A stretch of DNA of 64,000 nucleotides. It comes from Fomitopsis serialis. Taxonomy: Eukaryota; Basidiomycota; Agaricomycetes; Polyporales; Fomitopsidaceae. Shown here piece after piece: positions 11,120-21,600 of the stretch. The position numbers and the translations under genes were made by a program. Where the stretch lies: assembly GCF_022376445.1 (NCBI RefSeq), contig NW_025955118.1, positions 28,268 to 92,267 of the forward strand, in the 5' to 3' direction. Below the pieces are notes generated by a model. That model saw only the letters and a program-made list of their open reading frames with translations. It searched no databases and was not told the DNA's origin. Each line of letters opens with the position of its first letter. The stretch's first letter is position 1.

Positions 11120-13290
11120 TCTCCATTCACAAGTGGCCTATGCCCCACACCGAATGCATTCCAGTGAAAACGATCATGCAGCGGTCGGTTGGCACAGTGA
11201 TTTGAACCGTTCAAGCATGCCGAGATCGTGCTCCTTCCGCATCAATCCTAGTCGCCGCATGGTGGGGATCCAATCCGATAGCTGGTCGTTCATGATTACT
11301 GGGTATGATGCACTGCCGTGAGTCCCGGCCCAGTCAAAGTCAATCAGCATGGCATTCCAGTGTTCGTCGTACCCAGCACTACCGGACCTGCGAACACACA
11401 TGATGTTGGGAGTCCGGAGATCGCCAAACACGAGGTCGTGTTCGTGGAGCAGGTCGACGGCGGTCTTGACGTCGGCGTAGACACTGTGCGGGAGGAGTTC
11501 GTTTCTCTGCTCGAACGACCACGCCATCTCGCCTTCAACGCGATCCATGACGACCATGAAGATGCGATCACAGACGGGGATAATGGCGTGCAGAGTAGGC
11601 GCCAATCCGGCCGCGGCGAGGATGCGGTGTGCCTCAGCATTGTACCTTGCGGTGAACTTGACGATGACCTCGACTTCGCCGTCCGGAGTGTCACCAGCTC
11701 CAGTCGATTTGGGCATGGTGGCGAGGTAGATGGGCGAACACCGCTGATCTGATGACCTCGCCATAAGATAGAGCTCCCCGGCGCGAGACATCCGATTCGT
11801 GAAGGTCAAGGACGGCATGCTGTCCTTGCAGGAGGGGACCGGGACGGGTGACGGAAAGAGATGTGTGATGCTGCTGGAGGGAGGTGCAGCGTCGAGTCGC
11901 GCGTAGAATGCGGTAAGCTCGCCAGTAGCAAGCTGAACAGCCTTGAAGGCTCGTGCGACACGGAGTACGTTATCGTTCCCGTAGAAGTCCAGACGCAACC
12001 GCTCCGAGAAGAGACGGTCAATGTAGGGTCCATCGGTATACACGGCGACCCCGATCTCGAGCAGATCGCCCCTGATGCTGATCAGGATGACTGGGTAGTT
12101 GGACCGACGTCGTCGCTGCCGTATCAGCTACAGAGTCCCTCGTCAGCATGCCATCACGGTGCACACACGGATTGGCAGTCAAACCTCGTTTTTATCATCT
12201 GTCACCACCCTGGCGTAATCAAGGCTTGCTTGCAGAAAGGCATCCCCATGCAATCCATCCTCGTTTTTGACTTCTACGAAGCCGAATGGTTTCGAGCCGC
12301 CCATGGCTATGTTGGGGCGAATATCGCTGATGGGCACGTCCCAGCTGAGTGTGCAGGCAAGGAGATCTTCGAGGAGACTCCCAATGGCCAGAATACGGTC
12401 TTCTCCGACGTCGTAGCAATTCAAAGCTAGTGCCATAAAGGAATGGACCTTTCCTAGTTCTAGATAATTGGGTTCGCCCTCGGGGAGCGCAGAGCCGAGA
12501 TGGCGAAGGCGGTATGCGAGCAGGCCCAACGTAGGGTGGAACAAGGAAACTGGGGGACCGTAATTGTCGTGTGGCCGTCCTGCATGAAAACGGTCGCCGC
12601 ATTCGTTGAAGAGCTTCTGCACATGTGTAGTAATTCCTTCCGACGGCCTAGGTAACGATGTGCGGACGTTCTTGGCCTCCTTCTCGCGTTCTGATGAACA
12701 AGGTAATTGGCTAGCCCAGGGACGTAAGAACACTACAACGTACCTCGAATGACCTTCCTGTGCTTAGAGGCAAGGTCTCCTACGTCGTCCAGACTTTCAA
12801 GGGCTGCGCTATGGGGGAGGCAGATGTCCATCATTCATTAGAGATGACTCACTCTCTGGTGTGACGACGAGGATGTCGACGACATCATCCTGACTCGGTC
12901 CTTCAGGGAAAGCGTTCCTCACTTTGGCGGTTGGCCGGATTTTGAAATCCCGACTATCGTGGTATTCGCGAAGCCATTGGCGGCTGCGATCGAGTAACGT
13001 CTCGCCGGGTTCCAGCGACAATCCAGGGAGCTAGTATGGTCATTAAAAGCCTGACTGATATAAGATGGATACGCACCTTGAACAATGTGTAAACCTCGGG
13101 ATCAACTTCCGGTCCAAGTGGTTTATTGATCGCAGTCTCGACTAACCATAAGAGGTTGCTGCTGTTGTTGTTAACCGGTACCCCCAACACTGTTTCGACG
13201 GGCTGCACAGGATGGGGAAAGTACACTGCATATATGTCTGGTTGCTCGCTGTGAGAGGACATGATGCTAGTTTGGGACTAAGGGTCGATG
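11120..13290 (-). repeat. Kinase inverted duplication, left copy
   Basis: Matches 22850-25005 in opposite orientation, from about 30 bases before the kinase ATG to about 50 bases after its stop. Exons 2-5 and their introns are nearly identical by eye, while exon 1 is clearly more diverged. The flanks beyond these limits do not match. Confidence 0.85.
11174..13262 (-). CDS. FunK1-like fungal protein kinase, copy 1
   Basis: Five exons: 13262-13077, 13030-12853, 12803-12744, 12690-12185, 12127-11174; 627 aa. The first ~300 residues form the N-terminal region typical of large fungal FunK1-type kinases (SLEPGETLLDRSRQWLREYH; FGFVEVKNEDG, an endonuclease-like VEVKNE strand). The kinase part is in exon 5: EVIVKFTARYNAEAHRIL carries the presumed ATP-site Lys, LVFGDLRTPNIMCV is the catalytic loop with Asp and Asn, and LIDFDWAGTHG replaces the usual DFG. 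The retained D, N and DFD residues argue for an active or recently active kinase. Substrate and role are unknown; the family is expanded in mushrooms and thought to be regulatory. The exon 3 acceptor was chosen (GCGCAG) because it alone keeps phase. Confidence 0.8.
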
Positions 13291-14205
13291 TTTCAGCCAA
13301 ACTCACGAACTGGCGTACTGATGGCTGGAAGAGGGTTGGATATGACCGTGACGGATCAACTATCAGGTGGATGTAGTACACCACCGGGTGGCACCAACGT
13401 CAGATTCATGTCAGGTCGCGGATGAGATAAGGCATCGGAACTGGTGTTATCTCGAGATTGGCGGGAACATCAGGTAGACAAGTTGCCGATAGTTGTTAGA
13501 TTTATGTCGCCGACCTGACACCGAAAGCATGCCGCTCATTATGTCGACGCGAGGTGCTCTGGACATTGATACGATGTTGTTGCTGACATCAGCTGCCAGC
13601 AAAATTCCCTCTCACGGCCACTCGAGATATTCGAAACAAATTTGCCCTCGCGTTCCATTCACGTTCCCGCGCAGTCCACACGATGTACAGCGCAATATAT
13701 GCATATTTTGTGGCTATGAGTAGACTACTAGATATATACTGATAGCCTAGTAGTCAGTTGGTAACTTGGTACAATGGGCTCATGACGAGCCTGCCTGCCA
13801 GTGTGCCACGTCGCCCTCATGCGCAGTAGCAGCCCTTGCTCGGCTTCATCGAACCTCGCCTACTACTACTGATTGTCTCACACACAGCTATGGGGAGTAT
13901 TAGCAAGTACGGCGTGCGCAGAGTACACATCGAAGAACATACCGGGACTATGTGCTCATGCCCACGTCAGCGGGCTCGATACCTGAGGTGTGGTCTCCAG
14001 TCAGCGAACATAGTCCATTCGAAAGTGAAGCTAATAGGTACGTGTCTACGCCAAGTCTACGCGCGACACGCTCGTTCTAGTGCTCTCCTGTGCGTCTGGC
14101 TGGTAGTCCATAAATCGTCCCGGACAGCATTCGACGCATTCCACAATCTAACGACATACATATTCATGTGCATTTTGACTAATTTGAAAGCTACTCGTTG
14201 TAACC
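13291..14205. other. Intergenic region between two kinase genes
   Basis: Promoter side of kinase copy 1 and 3' side of the broken kinase. No gene-like frame, RNA gene or repeat found. Confidence 0.5.
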
Positions 14206-15626
14206 TCACTTCCCAAGCTCCGACACCAGTTTCTCCAGCATGACCATGTAGTGCTCCTTCGTTATGAACCCACAAGGTCGCGCCTCCTCCTGCCAGGGAA
14301 TATCATGATTCAAATCGTGAGGATAGCGCATGTCGCCGTCAGGTCCGCTCCAGTCGAAGTCAATTAGCCGCGGCTGCCCGGTCGAGTCGACCAGCATATT
14401 CACGCGGCGAAGATCACCGAAGACCAATTGCGCTTCGTGTAGTCCCTCGAGTGCATCCCGCAGCTTCGTGATACCGTCTTGTGACGCTTTGGCGTTCTCG
14501 ACTTCGTCAATATACTCCGTGATGACCACGAACAGGCCACCGACCGAGGCCTCGTTCTGGCAGTACATCAGCCGCGCGGCCACACCGCGCTCGTACATGA
14601 ATTCGTGCGCCTTCTTGCCGTACCGGTGCACGAACTTGACGACGCATCGAGTACCGTTTTCCCCACCGCCATTTGCCTCTGTGATGAAGAGCGGCCCGGG
14701 ATTCGAGAGAGATATTTTAGCTTGACCGTCCTTTCAGTTCAAGTTCAGCGTGCCCACTGGGAAGAGGTCGAGACGAGGAAGGCGGCCCTGCTTGCCCATC
14801 CCGGCGACTAGCGGCATCGTTGTTCACCTCGTACGACAGGAAGCACGGCGCGGGAGAGAGCTCGTCGCGGCCAGGTAGACTGGTAGGACGCTGCATGTCG
14901 CGGTACTACATGCCCAGGTCGTCCAGTGATTCCCGCAGACTCTTCAATATAAGCGCGATCTCCGCCACATGTTGGGTGCCCGCAGTTACAAATCCCAACT
15001 CGTTGGCCCCGAAGCTCGGTGTTGTACAGAGACACGGGAGAGGCAGGACGAGGCTGACCAAGGGCGTGATGCGCTGCGAGATAGCGACCCCGTGGACGAA
15101 GATGGCACCGGAGACGGAGATGTGAGGCGCGGCAATGGCGAGGATGAAGGCGGGCATGCATGAACAGTGCCGCAGGTCATCGAGCTAGGGTAGGCAGTGA
15201 GCAGTCACGACGGACTGCCGAGCAACGGGTAAGACACACCTTTGAATCGATACAGGTTAGCTGGTAGGCTTTCTCGGCCTGTTCAGTAGGGCAACAGTCT
15301 CCAAGACCAATCCCATTTTTCAGCTCGACGATGAGCTTCAGCATCCTGCTGTAGTGTTGATCTAGCGGTGTATACAAGCCACATTTAGCAGCCAGACCAC
15401 CATCAGGCTTGTCTGTCACCGATCCAGTAGAACAGGGCTTCTCGTCCAAGGCGCCTTCACCGAGCAATAGATTTAAAACTGGCCGGATGACATCTTGACG
15501 TTCTTTCTCTGTTGGATAAAATCGGGCACTGAGCTCGACAAACTTTGCGGTGGCCATGAACTCGTCGATAGTGAGGTAGGCCGAAGGGGGTGGGCGACGG
15601 AGCTCCAGCTGGAAGTCATGGAGCAC
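14206..15626 (-). pseudogene. Broken and 5'-truncated kinase gene of the same family
   Basis: Related to the gene at 59.2-61.3 kb. Remaining pieces are exon C (15626-15240: YPTEKERQDVI, KLIVELKNGIGLG, AEKAYQLTCIDSK), a normal GT-AG intron, and the last exon from 15184. The last exon has a TAG at 14908-14906 after SLRESLDDLGM, an unrelated insertion with further stops near 14720-14800, and resumes with RYGKKAHEFMYERGVAARLM, LVFGDLRRVNMLVDST and RLIDFDWSGPDGD. The first two exons are missing: the sequence stops at 15626, where the zinc-finger inverted copy begins. It cannot make a complete kinase. A transcript starting inside could still give the C-terminal lobe. Confidence 0.85.
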
Positions 15627-15628
15627 GC

Positions 15629-17850
15629 CCCTCGCTCAACCGTCCTCTTCGTCACCCGTGCCCTCATCTTCCTCCTCGAGCACAGCCTCCGCCTCCGCTT
15701 GCGCCTGCGCCGCCAGCGCCGCCTGCGCGATCGCCTGCTCGAGCAGTCGTGTCTGCTCTTCCGACAGCGCGAGCGCGCTCGAGAGCGCCAACGACGCCGC
15801 GTGGGTCGCCTCCGTCGCAGGCGCCGCACGCCCGCCGCCGCCCACGTTCGCGTTAGCGTTCGCGATGATGCTCGCCAGCGTCGGCTGGCCAGCCGGCGGG
15901 GGCGCAAACGCCGCCTGGGCTCCCACCGACTGCTGCCCGAACGACAACTGGCTCGGATTCTGCAGCACCGGCGCGTGCCCGAGCACCTTCGTCACGTAGT
16001 CATGCAGGAGCGGGTGCAGGCCCAGCACGGCCGCCTGCGCGGCCAGCACGACGCTCGGGTGCACCTCGCCCTCCTCCGGGACGTCGTCCCCGCCCGCGTC
16101 CCCGCGCGACGCCTGGCCCGCATACACCGGCGGGGGCACGCCCGCCTGCACGGAGCCTGCCGCGATGCCGTCCCACATCTTCGCGCGGCGCACCGCGTCC
16201 TCCCCGCTCTCCGGGCGGTCCACCTCGACCTCCTCGACCTCCGCGTACGCACACGCGCTCTCCGCGCCGTACGCGCCCGCACCGCCGTCCCTGCCGCGGC
16301 GGTTGTCCTGGTGGCGCTTGATCGCGTCGCGGCGGCTGAACACCTTCGCGCACCCGCGGCACCTGTACGCGGTGCGCTCGTGCAGGCGCGCGTGGCGCTT
16401 GAGGTCGTGGCTCCGCGCGAAGCTCGCGACGCACGCGGGCGCGTCGCACCGGAACGGCCGCGCGCCGAGCAGGTGCGCGCGCCGGTGCGCCTTCAGCGAG
16501 AAGAGCCGCGCGAACGTCTTCGCGCACGTCGCGCACGGGTACACCGCCGTCCCGAGCCCGGGCTGCGCGGTGGACTCGGACGGCTGCGCGCCGATCGGGA
16601 CCCCGCTGAGCACGCCGAGCATCTGGATCAGCCCCGCGAGCTCTTCGAGGGCGGCGGCGCGCGGGCCGTCTGCGCGCGGGGCGGACGTGGACGCGAAGAG
16701 GAAGGCTTGGTGAAGCGGGAGGTGGATGGAGGCGATGAGGTGGCGGTGGATGATGGGCGCCGGGCTCGCGGCGAGGGGGGCGAGCGCGTCGGTGATGAGC
16801 GCGGCCGCCTCGGTGACCTGGTGGCGCAGGTCTGGCTGCTCCGTCGCGGTCGCGGCGCGCTTGGGGGGAGGCGCGTCGTCGAGCGCGCAGCCGGGGCCGT
16901 CTGCGGCGTCCCACCTGCGCTTGCCCTTGTCGAGCTGGATGGCGGGCGCGTCCGAGTTGCGGAGGGACGCGAAGAGCAGCGAGGACTGTGCGAGCGCGAT
17001 GACGGCCTCGCGCAGGTGCCTCGCGACGGCCTTGGTCACTTGTCTGCAGGAGATGCATTGGGTGAAGATGTCTAGTACGTTGTGGTGGTCCCCGCCGCGC
17101 ACAGGAGATGCGGCGAGCGTAGAGCGCACCAGCGGGTTCTTCTCGGCTGAGGCGAGGATGGCTTTCATGGTGAGGATGGCGGCGGCGCTCCGTCTCTCGC
17201 GGGCAGTTCCAGGGGCGTTTCCGTGTGCAAGTTGCTGGAAGGCATCGGAGCTATGTGGATTTCTTGAGGTCAAGGTAGACGGGCCAGCAACAGGCTGTTG
17301 TACGGGTGCGAGTCCTAGGGCAGACACTGCTTGACTCGCCTGTTGGGTGGCAGCATTTGTCTGGGCCCTCGCCTCCTGCTGCGCTCGCTCGATATCTGCT
17401 TTGAGTTGGTCCTGGAGCCGACGGGCCATCTGCTCCGCTTCGGCCTCGATGTCGTCCTCGGAGTCGTCGTCCCATGCATCTTCGTCGTCGATGTTGTGGT
17501 CCGACTGGGGGATGCTTTCCATTGCGGCGGGTTGCCTGCCTGTCTGGTAGTTGGTACAATGTGTAGCTTGTTTGTAAAAGTACAGGTGTATACACGTCGG
17601 CGCTGGGCCGGAGGTCGCCCTCGGGAGAGGAATGAAGGTGGTCGCGAATTTGAGATTCAAACAGTGATCGGTGAGATCTGTGTAAGGATCTACGACCACA
17701 CAGAGCGTCATTCACCCGCCGTCCAATCACCGTCCGCCTACTTACACCCCACCGACCGCAACGACCTGTCCAGCAAGCCTGGCGACATGACACAGCATCT
17801 GTTACAGTCCTTCGCCTCACTGTGGCCGCCACGGCTGTCCTCATTGCTCG
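15629..17850 (-). repeat. Right arm of the zinc-finger inverted duplication
   Basis: Reverse complement of 3979-6167. Its inner end abuts the truncated kinase at 15626-15645 and its outer end lies near the GAGCAATGAGGACAG junction at about 17850. Identity is high through the coding region, with a few codon-level indels in the N- and C-terminal parts. Confidence 0.85.
15636..17522 (-). CDS. C2H2 zinc-finger protein, probable transcription factor, copy 2
   Basis: Single exon of 628 codons starting at the conserved ATG at 17522 (MESIPQSDHN), 9 codons longer than copy 1. The three fingers are kept (CATCAKTFARLF, CDAPACVASF, CRGCAKVFSRRDAIKRH), with one visible Thr-to-Ala change between finger-1 residues. 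Differences concentrate outside the fingers: an extra segment after the Gln/Ala-rich stretch, a PVRGGDHHNV change, an expanded FGQQSVGAQAAFAP region and a shorter acidic tail. Preservation of the frame through in-frame indels suggests selection or recent origin. It probably binds the same DNA sites as copy 1. Its stop codon is about 10 bases from the inversion junction, so its 3' UTR and terminator must be new sequence from the broken kinase region. Confidence 0.85.
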   Translation of the reverse strand: MESIPQSDHNIDDEDAWDDDSEDDIEAEAEQMARRLQDQLKADIERAQQEARAQTNAATQQASQAVSALGLAPVQQPVAGPSTLTSRNPHSSDAFQQLAHGNAPGTARERRSAAAILTMKAILASAEKNPLVRSTLAASPVRGGDHHNVLDIFTQCISCRQVTKAVARHLREAVIALAQSSLLFASLRNSDAPAIQLDKGKRRWDAADGPGCALDDAPPPKRAATATEQPDLRHQVTEAAALITDALAPLAASPAPIIHRHLIASIHLPLHQAFLFASTSAPRADGPRAAALEELAGLIQMLGVLSGVPIGAQPSESTAQPGLGTAVYPCATCAKTFARLFSLKAHRRAHLLGARPFRCDAPACVASFARSHDLKRHARLHERTAYRCRGCAKVFSRRDAIKRHQDNRRGRDGGAGAYGAESACAYAEVEEVEVDRPESGEDAVRRAKMWDGIAAGSVQAGVPPPVYAGQASRGDAGGDDVPEEGEVHPSVVLAAQAAVLGLHPLLHDYVTKVLGHAPVLQNPSQLSFGQQSVGAQAAFAPPPAGQPTLASIIANANANVGGGGRAAPATEATHAASLALSSALALSEEQTRLLEQAIAQAALAAQAQAEAEAVLEEEDEGTGDEEDG

Positions 17851-20300
17851 CAGTGACTGTCTTCCCGCGTCCGTCTTTCCAAGTCCGGCTCGCAACATGC
17901 CATTAGAAATGCAGCCAACACGGTGCCTCATCGACATCTTCAGGTCTTCAGGCAAGAAAGAGTGCCCCGATGGTCCTCGTTGACTCATCCGATCGAGATT
18001 CGAAAGGCGCAGCCGCGGCGTCGACCCCAGACTCGCGACAGAGGCGCGTGGACCCACAACGTCTGTGCATCCCCTGTCTGGACGACGTTACGGCGCACTG
18101 GACGCAGGGACACGTCATGCGCACAGTGGGGACAACGCTTCGGTCTTTCGCGCGGACACCAGTAACCAGTTGCGATCACGCGCCAGGTGCACGGCTTTGT
18201 CCCGTCGCTTCAATCCGTCCCCCGCTTGGTCCGGCTCCGTGGCAACAGTGCGCTGGCAGGAGCCCTCGCCCCTGGACCTGAGCCACTGGCCCCAGCTGCG
18301 ATTCTCTATTGTCTCCACTGCATAAATAGGGCCCCGTCTCGCCAACAGTCTCTGCACAACCCATCCCCCGAACATGTCCTCTCCTCCACCCTGGCTATGG
18401 CTTACCGTGGTATCTCCAGCCCTGGCCTTATTGGCTCTGGACGACCCCAGTCAGCGCCTCCTTGTGAGTCGTACGCCCAGGATGTCGCCCCCCGCTCCCC
18501 GCTTACTCTCCTCGCAGTGCCCGGTAACAATCGCATGACGCTCCGCGGGTCCCCGCAAATCGCGCGGCGACTGAGGACACCGTCTGCTGTCCGAGTGAGT
18601 CCCCCGCATACACCCCACGCGCTCTCCCCCTGACCTCGCCTCCTCCCGCGACCCCCGCAGGGCCGCGACACCTGCCGAACCGGCCTTCCATTCGGTTTGC
18701 TGGACCGGATAGGCGCGCGTTCTCGAGGGCATCCCCAGCGGCGCGCCCCACCCGACCCGGACTCGCACACCGCCCAGCTGGTCGGCATCCGCACCTGCAC
18801 TCCGCCGCGCGTCGTCGCCCATGCACCCGCCGCGCGACGCCAGCCTTGATCGTCATTGGACTGTACCGCGATCCGGACACCCGCAGCGCGACTCGGAGAT
18901 CCTGCCACGCCCGGTCTGGGGCCCGGACGGCATACCCAGTCAAGATCTATACCACGCCCGCGCCCCCACCCCACCCACTCCCAGCTGCGTTCTCAGCTGC
19001 GGACGCGCCGCGGGGCGCCCGCTCCGCCAGTCGGCAGACGATTGATAAAGACGACGAGTGCGGGTCGGGGGCGCGCCGTACTACCCACCTTCCGAGCCGT
19101 TGCACGGGTGGAGCTCAGGTTGCCGTGCAGGATGTCTGTGCCCCCCTGGTCTTCAGCGGCACCCCCAGTGGGATCCGTATCTTGCCTCGGCCGACCTCCG
19201 CACTGGAAGATCATCATACTGTTCCAGCTGGCGGCGAGTCGCCTGCGCGCGCTGAACTCGAAGGGGTGGAGCCGCACTTGCACAACGGCGAGTCCTTCCG
19301 CAACGTCGTGAAGTCCGCAATCATCCGCAGACGCTTGACTCGCCCAGGCTGCACTCGACCTTGCATACGTGATTCGATGGAGGGGCGTTGACGTGCCCCA
19401 TCCTCATCCTCACCGCTCGCAGAGACAGAAACACCGCAACAAACCAATATAAACTGTTCGCGATGGAGGCGTAGAGGCCCGAGACTTACCAGGCACTCGG
19501 CTGATCGCACCATACCGCGTCCCTCAATGCTCACATAAATTCGCAGTAGAACACTATGTGGACTCTGCTCTCCCACTCATGTCACGTTAGACGTTACGGA
19601 TTATCCCTCGCTGAACCGCCGCAATACAAAATAATGTGGTAACCAAGAATGATATGTGGCACGGATCACAGACAGTCTGTCGAAGTCGGTGTCAGTAAGC
19701 AGTCTCAATGTGGTCGCTCCCGTTGGCTGGTACGGCTTCATGCTGCATTGGTGGATTCACCGCGTTTGCTTGACGTGGGCCTGGGCCCCGCATCCCAGCG
19801 TATCGACCCATGATCACTGACGCTTTGCTCGCGCATCCGCCCAATACGGGCGCGACCTGCACGCGAACGCTAACCCAAAGAACCGCAGTCATATCCGCCG
19901 TCCTTCTCACACCACCGACATCGACGCACAGTCCTCTCCCATAGGCATAGATAGGTAGAACCCCCGACAGCCCAGCTCGACCCTGCACGCACGCTCCAGA
20001 TCATGAACCGAGATGGGGAGATGGGATAATCACAGTTTCGCCACCCGCGGGCCACCCGCCAGCCACGGCCGTGTTCTCCGCATCGCGTCGGACATGGCGC
20101 CTTTTCCGGCACGGCCAGCCCTCGCAGGTAGTAAGTTCCCCATGCGCGTGCAGTCATTCGCCCTCCCCCCTGCGCCGCGGCGAGAGCCGAAGTCCCAATC
20201 ACTCGACATGGGAGACGGTGGCGGCGCACCCTTGAACCTTATGCTTGACTTCAGGTCCCCGGGCTCACGCGCACGCACGCTTCTCGCCCTCTGTCCGTGG
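17851..20300 (+). other. GC-rich region with possible decayed multi-exon gene
   Basis: About 2.4 kb without a convincing gene. From 18374 (ATG) the plus strand reads a hydrophobic start, MSSPPPWLWLTVVSPALALL, resembling the membrane anchor of a fungal P450 or a signal anchor. Two good-looking introns follow (18464-18517, 54 nt; 18595-18660, 66 nt), and a TATA box lies 46 bases upstream of the ATG. After the first splice the phase-0 frame stops within seven codons, so an intact product is not supported. Frames at 18.9-19.4 kb on the plus strand may be decayed later exons. No family was identified; decayed P450 is only a guess. Confidence 0.3.
18322..18328 (+). promoter_or_regulatory. TATA-like box upstream of the 18374 ATG
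   Basis: ATAAATA in a GC-rich context, 46 bases before an ATG that opens a hydrophobic leader. Position fits a fungal core promoter, but the downstream gene is uncertain. Confidence 0.4.
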
Positions 20301-20304
20301 GCGA

Positions 20305-20312
20305 GATAAATA
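20305..20312 (+). promoter_or_regulatory. TATA-like box of the glutathione transferase gene
   Basis: GATAAATA, about 120 bases upstream of the transferase ATG in otherwise GC-rich DNA. No equivalent precedes the truncated copy, whose promoter and first exon were lost. Confidence 0.5.
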
Positions 20313-20432
20313 CGCCCGCGCTCCGAACGGCCTGCGAACCCAAACGCGCCTCGCTCCCAACCTCGATCCGCGTCCGCGCTACCCCACCGCCCGCTGCCCG
20401 TCCATCCACACCGATACGCGCGCCCCCGCACG

Positions 20433-21297
20433 ATGATCAAGCTGTACGGCTACCCGCCGTCGCACGCGACGCGCCGCGCCGCGCTCATCTTCAAGGAGCT
20501 CGGCCTCCCGTACGAGCTCGTCAAGGTCGACATGACCACGGAGGCGCACAAGGCCGCGCCGTACCTCGCCCAGCAGCCGTTCGGGCAGGTGCCGTACATC
20601 GACGACGACGGCCTCATCCTCTTCGAGAGCCGCGCGATCGCGCGCTACCTCGTCGCCAAGTACGCGCGCCCCGAGCACAAGGCGCTCATGCCCACCCCCG
20701 CGGGCGACCTGGAGCGGTTCGCGCGGTTTGAACAGGCCGTGAGCGTGGAGATGAGCAACTTCGACGTGTACATGGGCGCGCTCTCGTGGGAGGTGATTTT
20801 CAAGAGGTGAGTGTCGCCCGTCCTCGGAGCTGCAGGAAGGGTCGTGAACTGGGTGTGTCTCTGGGATGCGATGAAGGTATACGGGGGTCATGACGGACGA
20901 AGCGATCGTCACGGACCTGCTGCAGACGCTGAACAGCAAGCTGGACGCGTACGAGGTCCTCCTGGCCAAGAACCGATACCTCGCCGGGGACGTGAGTGTG
21001 CTCCCGACTCTCGCCTTGCCTCTCTCACAGTGCGAGCTTTTCCAGGAAGTGACACTGGCGGACCTTTTCCACCTACCTTTCGGTAACACCCTGGGGAGCA
21101 TGGGGTACGATCTGCTCACCACTTCGTCGAGGCCAAACGTGTCCCGGTGAGTCCCTGCGTCCCACGGTGTCGAATGCGATAGCAGTCCACGACTTGAGAC
21201 CTGGAGACACCCCTTCGCGGCTGACGCCCGTCTCAATAGGTGGTGGAAGGACATCAGCTCGCGCCCGGCATGGCAAGCCGTGAAGGAGAATGCTTGA
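20433..21297 (+). CDS. Glutathione S-transferase, phi-like
   Basis: Four exons: 20433-20806, 20877-20991, 21046-21146, 21240-21297; 215 aa, the usual size. N-terminal thioredoxin fold: LYGYPPSHATRRAALI holds the presumed catalytic Ser, QVPYIDDDGLILFESRAI is the glutathione-binding loop with the cis-Pro and the E-S pair. The helical domain has KYARPEHKALMP, YLAGDEVTLADLFHLP (typical of phi-class enzymes) and ends WWKDISSRPAW. It conjugates glutathione to electrophiles in the cytosol. Exon 3 has a second in-phase acceptor 15 nt upstream (21030), which would add five residues; I prefer the downstream one because it gives the family motif without insertion. A truncated direct copy lies at 25.1-25.8 kb. 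Confidence 0.93.
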
Positions 21298-21485
21298 TAC
21301 CAGTGGAGCGAATTCTCATGTGTGAGAATGCAAGTCGCAGTCTATGGGGCAGCCTGTATTGAGAAGAAATATGACGTGTTCAGCCGATTGAGTATGCTCC
21401 GGGCTGCATTCGGCGCATGCAGGGTAACAGGGAAGCCTTACCTGAGAGTCGTTAGAGCATGCTGGTATAGAACTTGTTCGTGAGT
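20649..21485 (+). repeat. Direct duplication, transferase segment (source copy)
   Basis: From CTCGTCGCCAAGTACGCGCG to about 200 bases past the stop this segment matches 25200-26015 in the same orientation, introns included. The 3' flank words CAAGTCGCAGTCTATGG and TTAGAGCATGCTGGT occur in both. Confidence 0.85.
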
Positions 21486-21600
21486 CAAGCGTACTCTGCA
21501 GAGGGAGGTAGAGGGAGGTAAGGTTGGGGAGTTTGATTTTGCGCGTGGGTTTACGTAATGTACTTATGTATGTAATGCAGATTTTGAGCTCGATTTACTA

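Noticed and set aside
15495..17075. 526-codon plus-strand frame across the second zinc-finger gene
   Set aside because: Antisense shadow of the same kind, and it runs through the inversion junction into the broken kinase.
18402..18974. 190-codon Gly/Arg-rich minus-strand frame
   Set aside because: Shadow of a GC-rich region in which the plus strand has promoter and splice signals instead.
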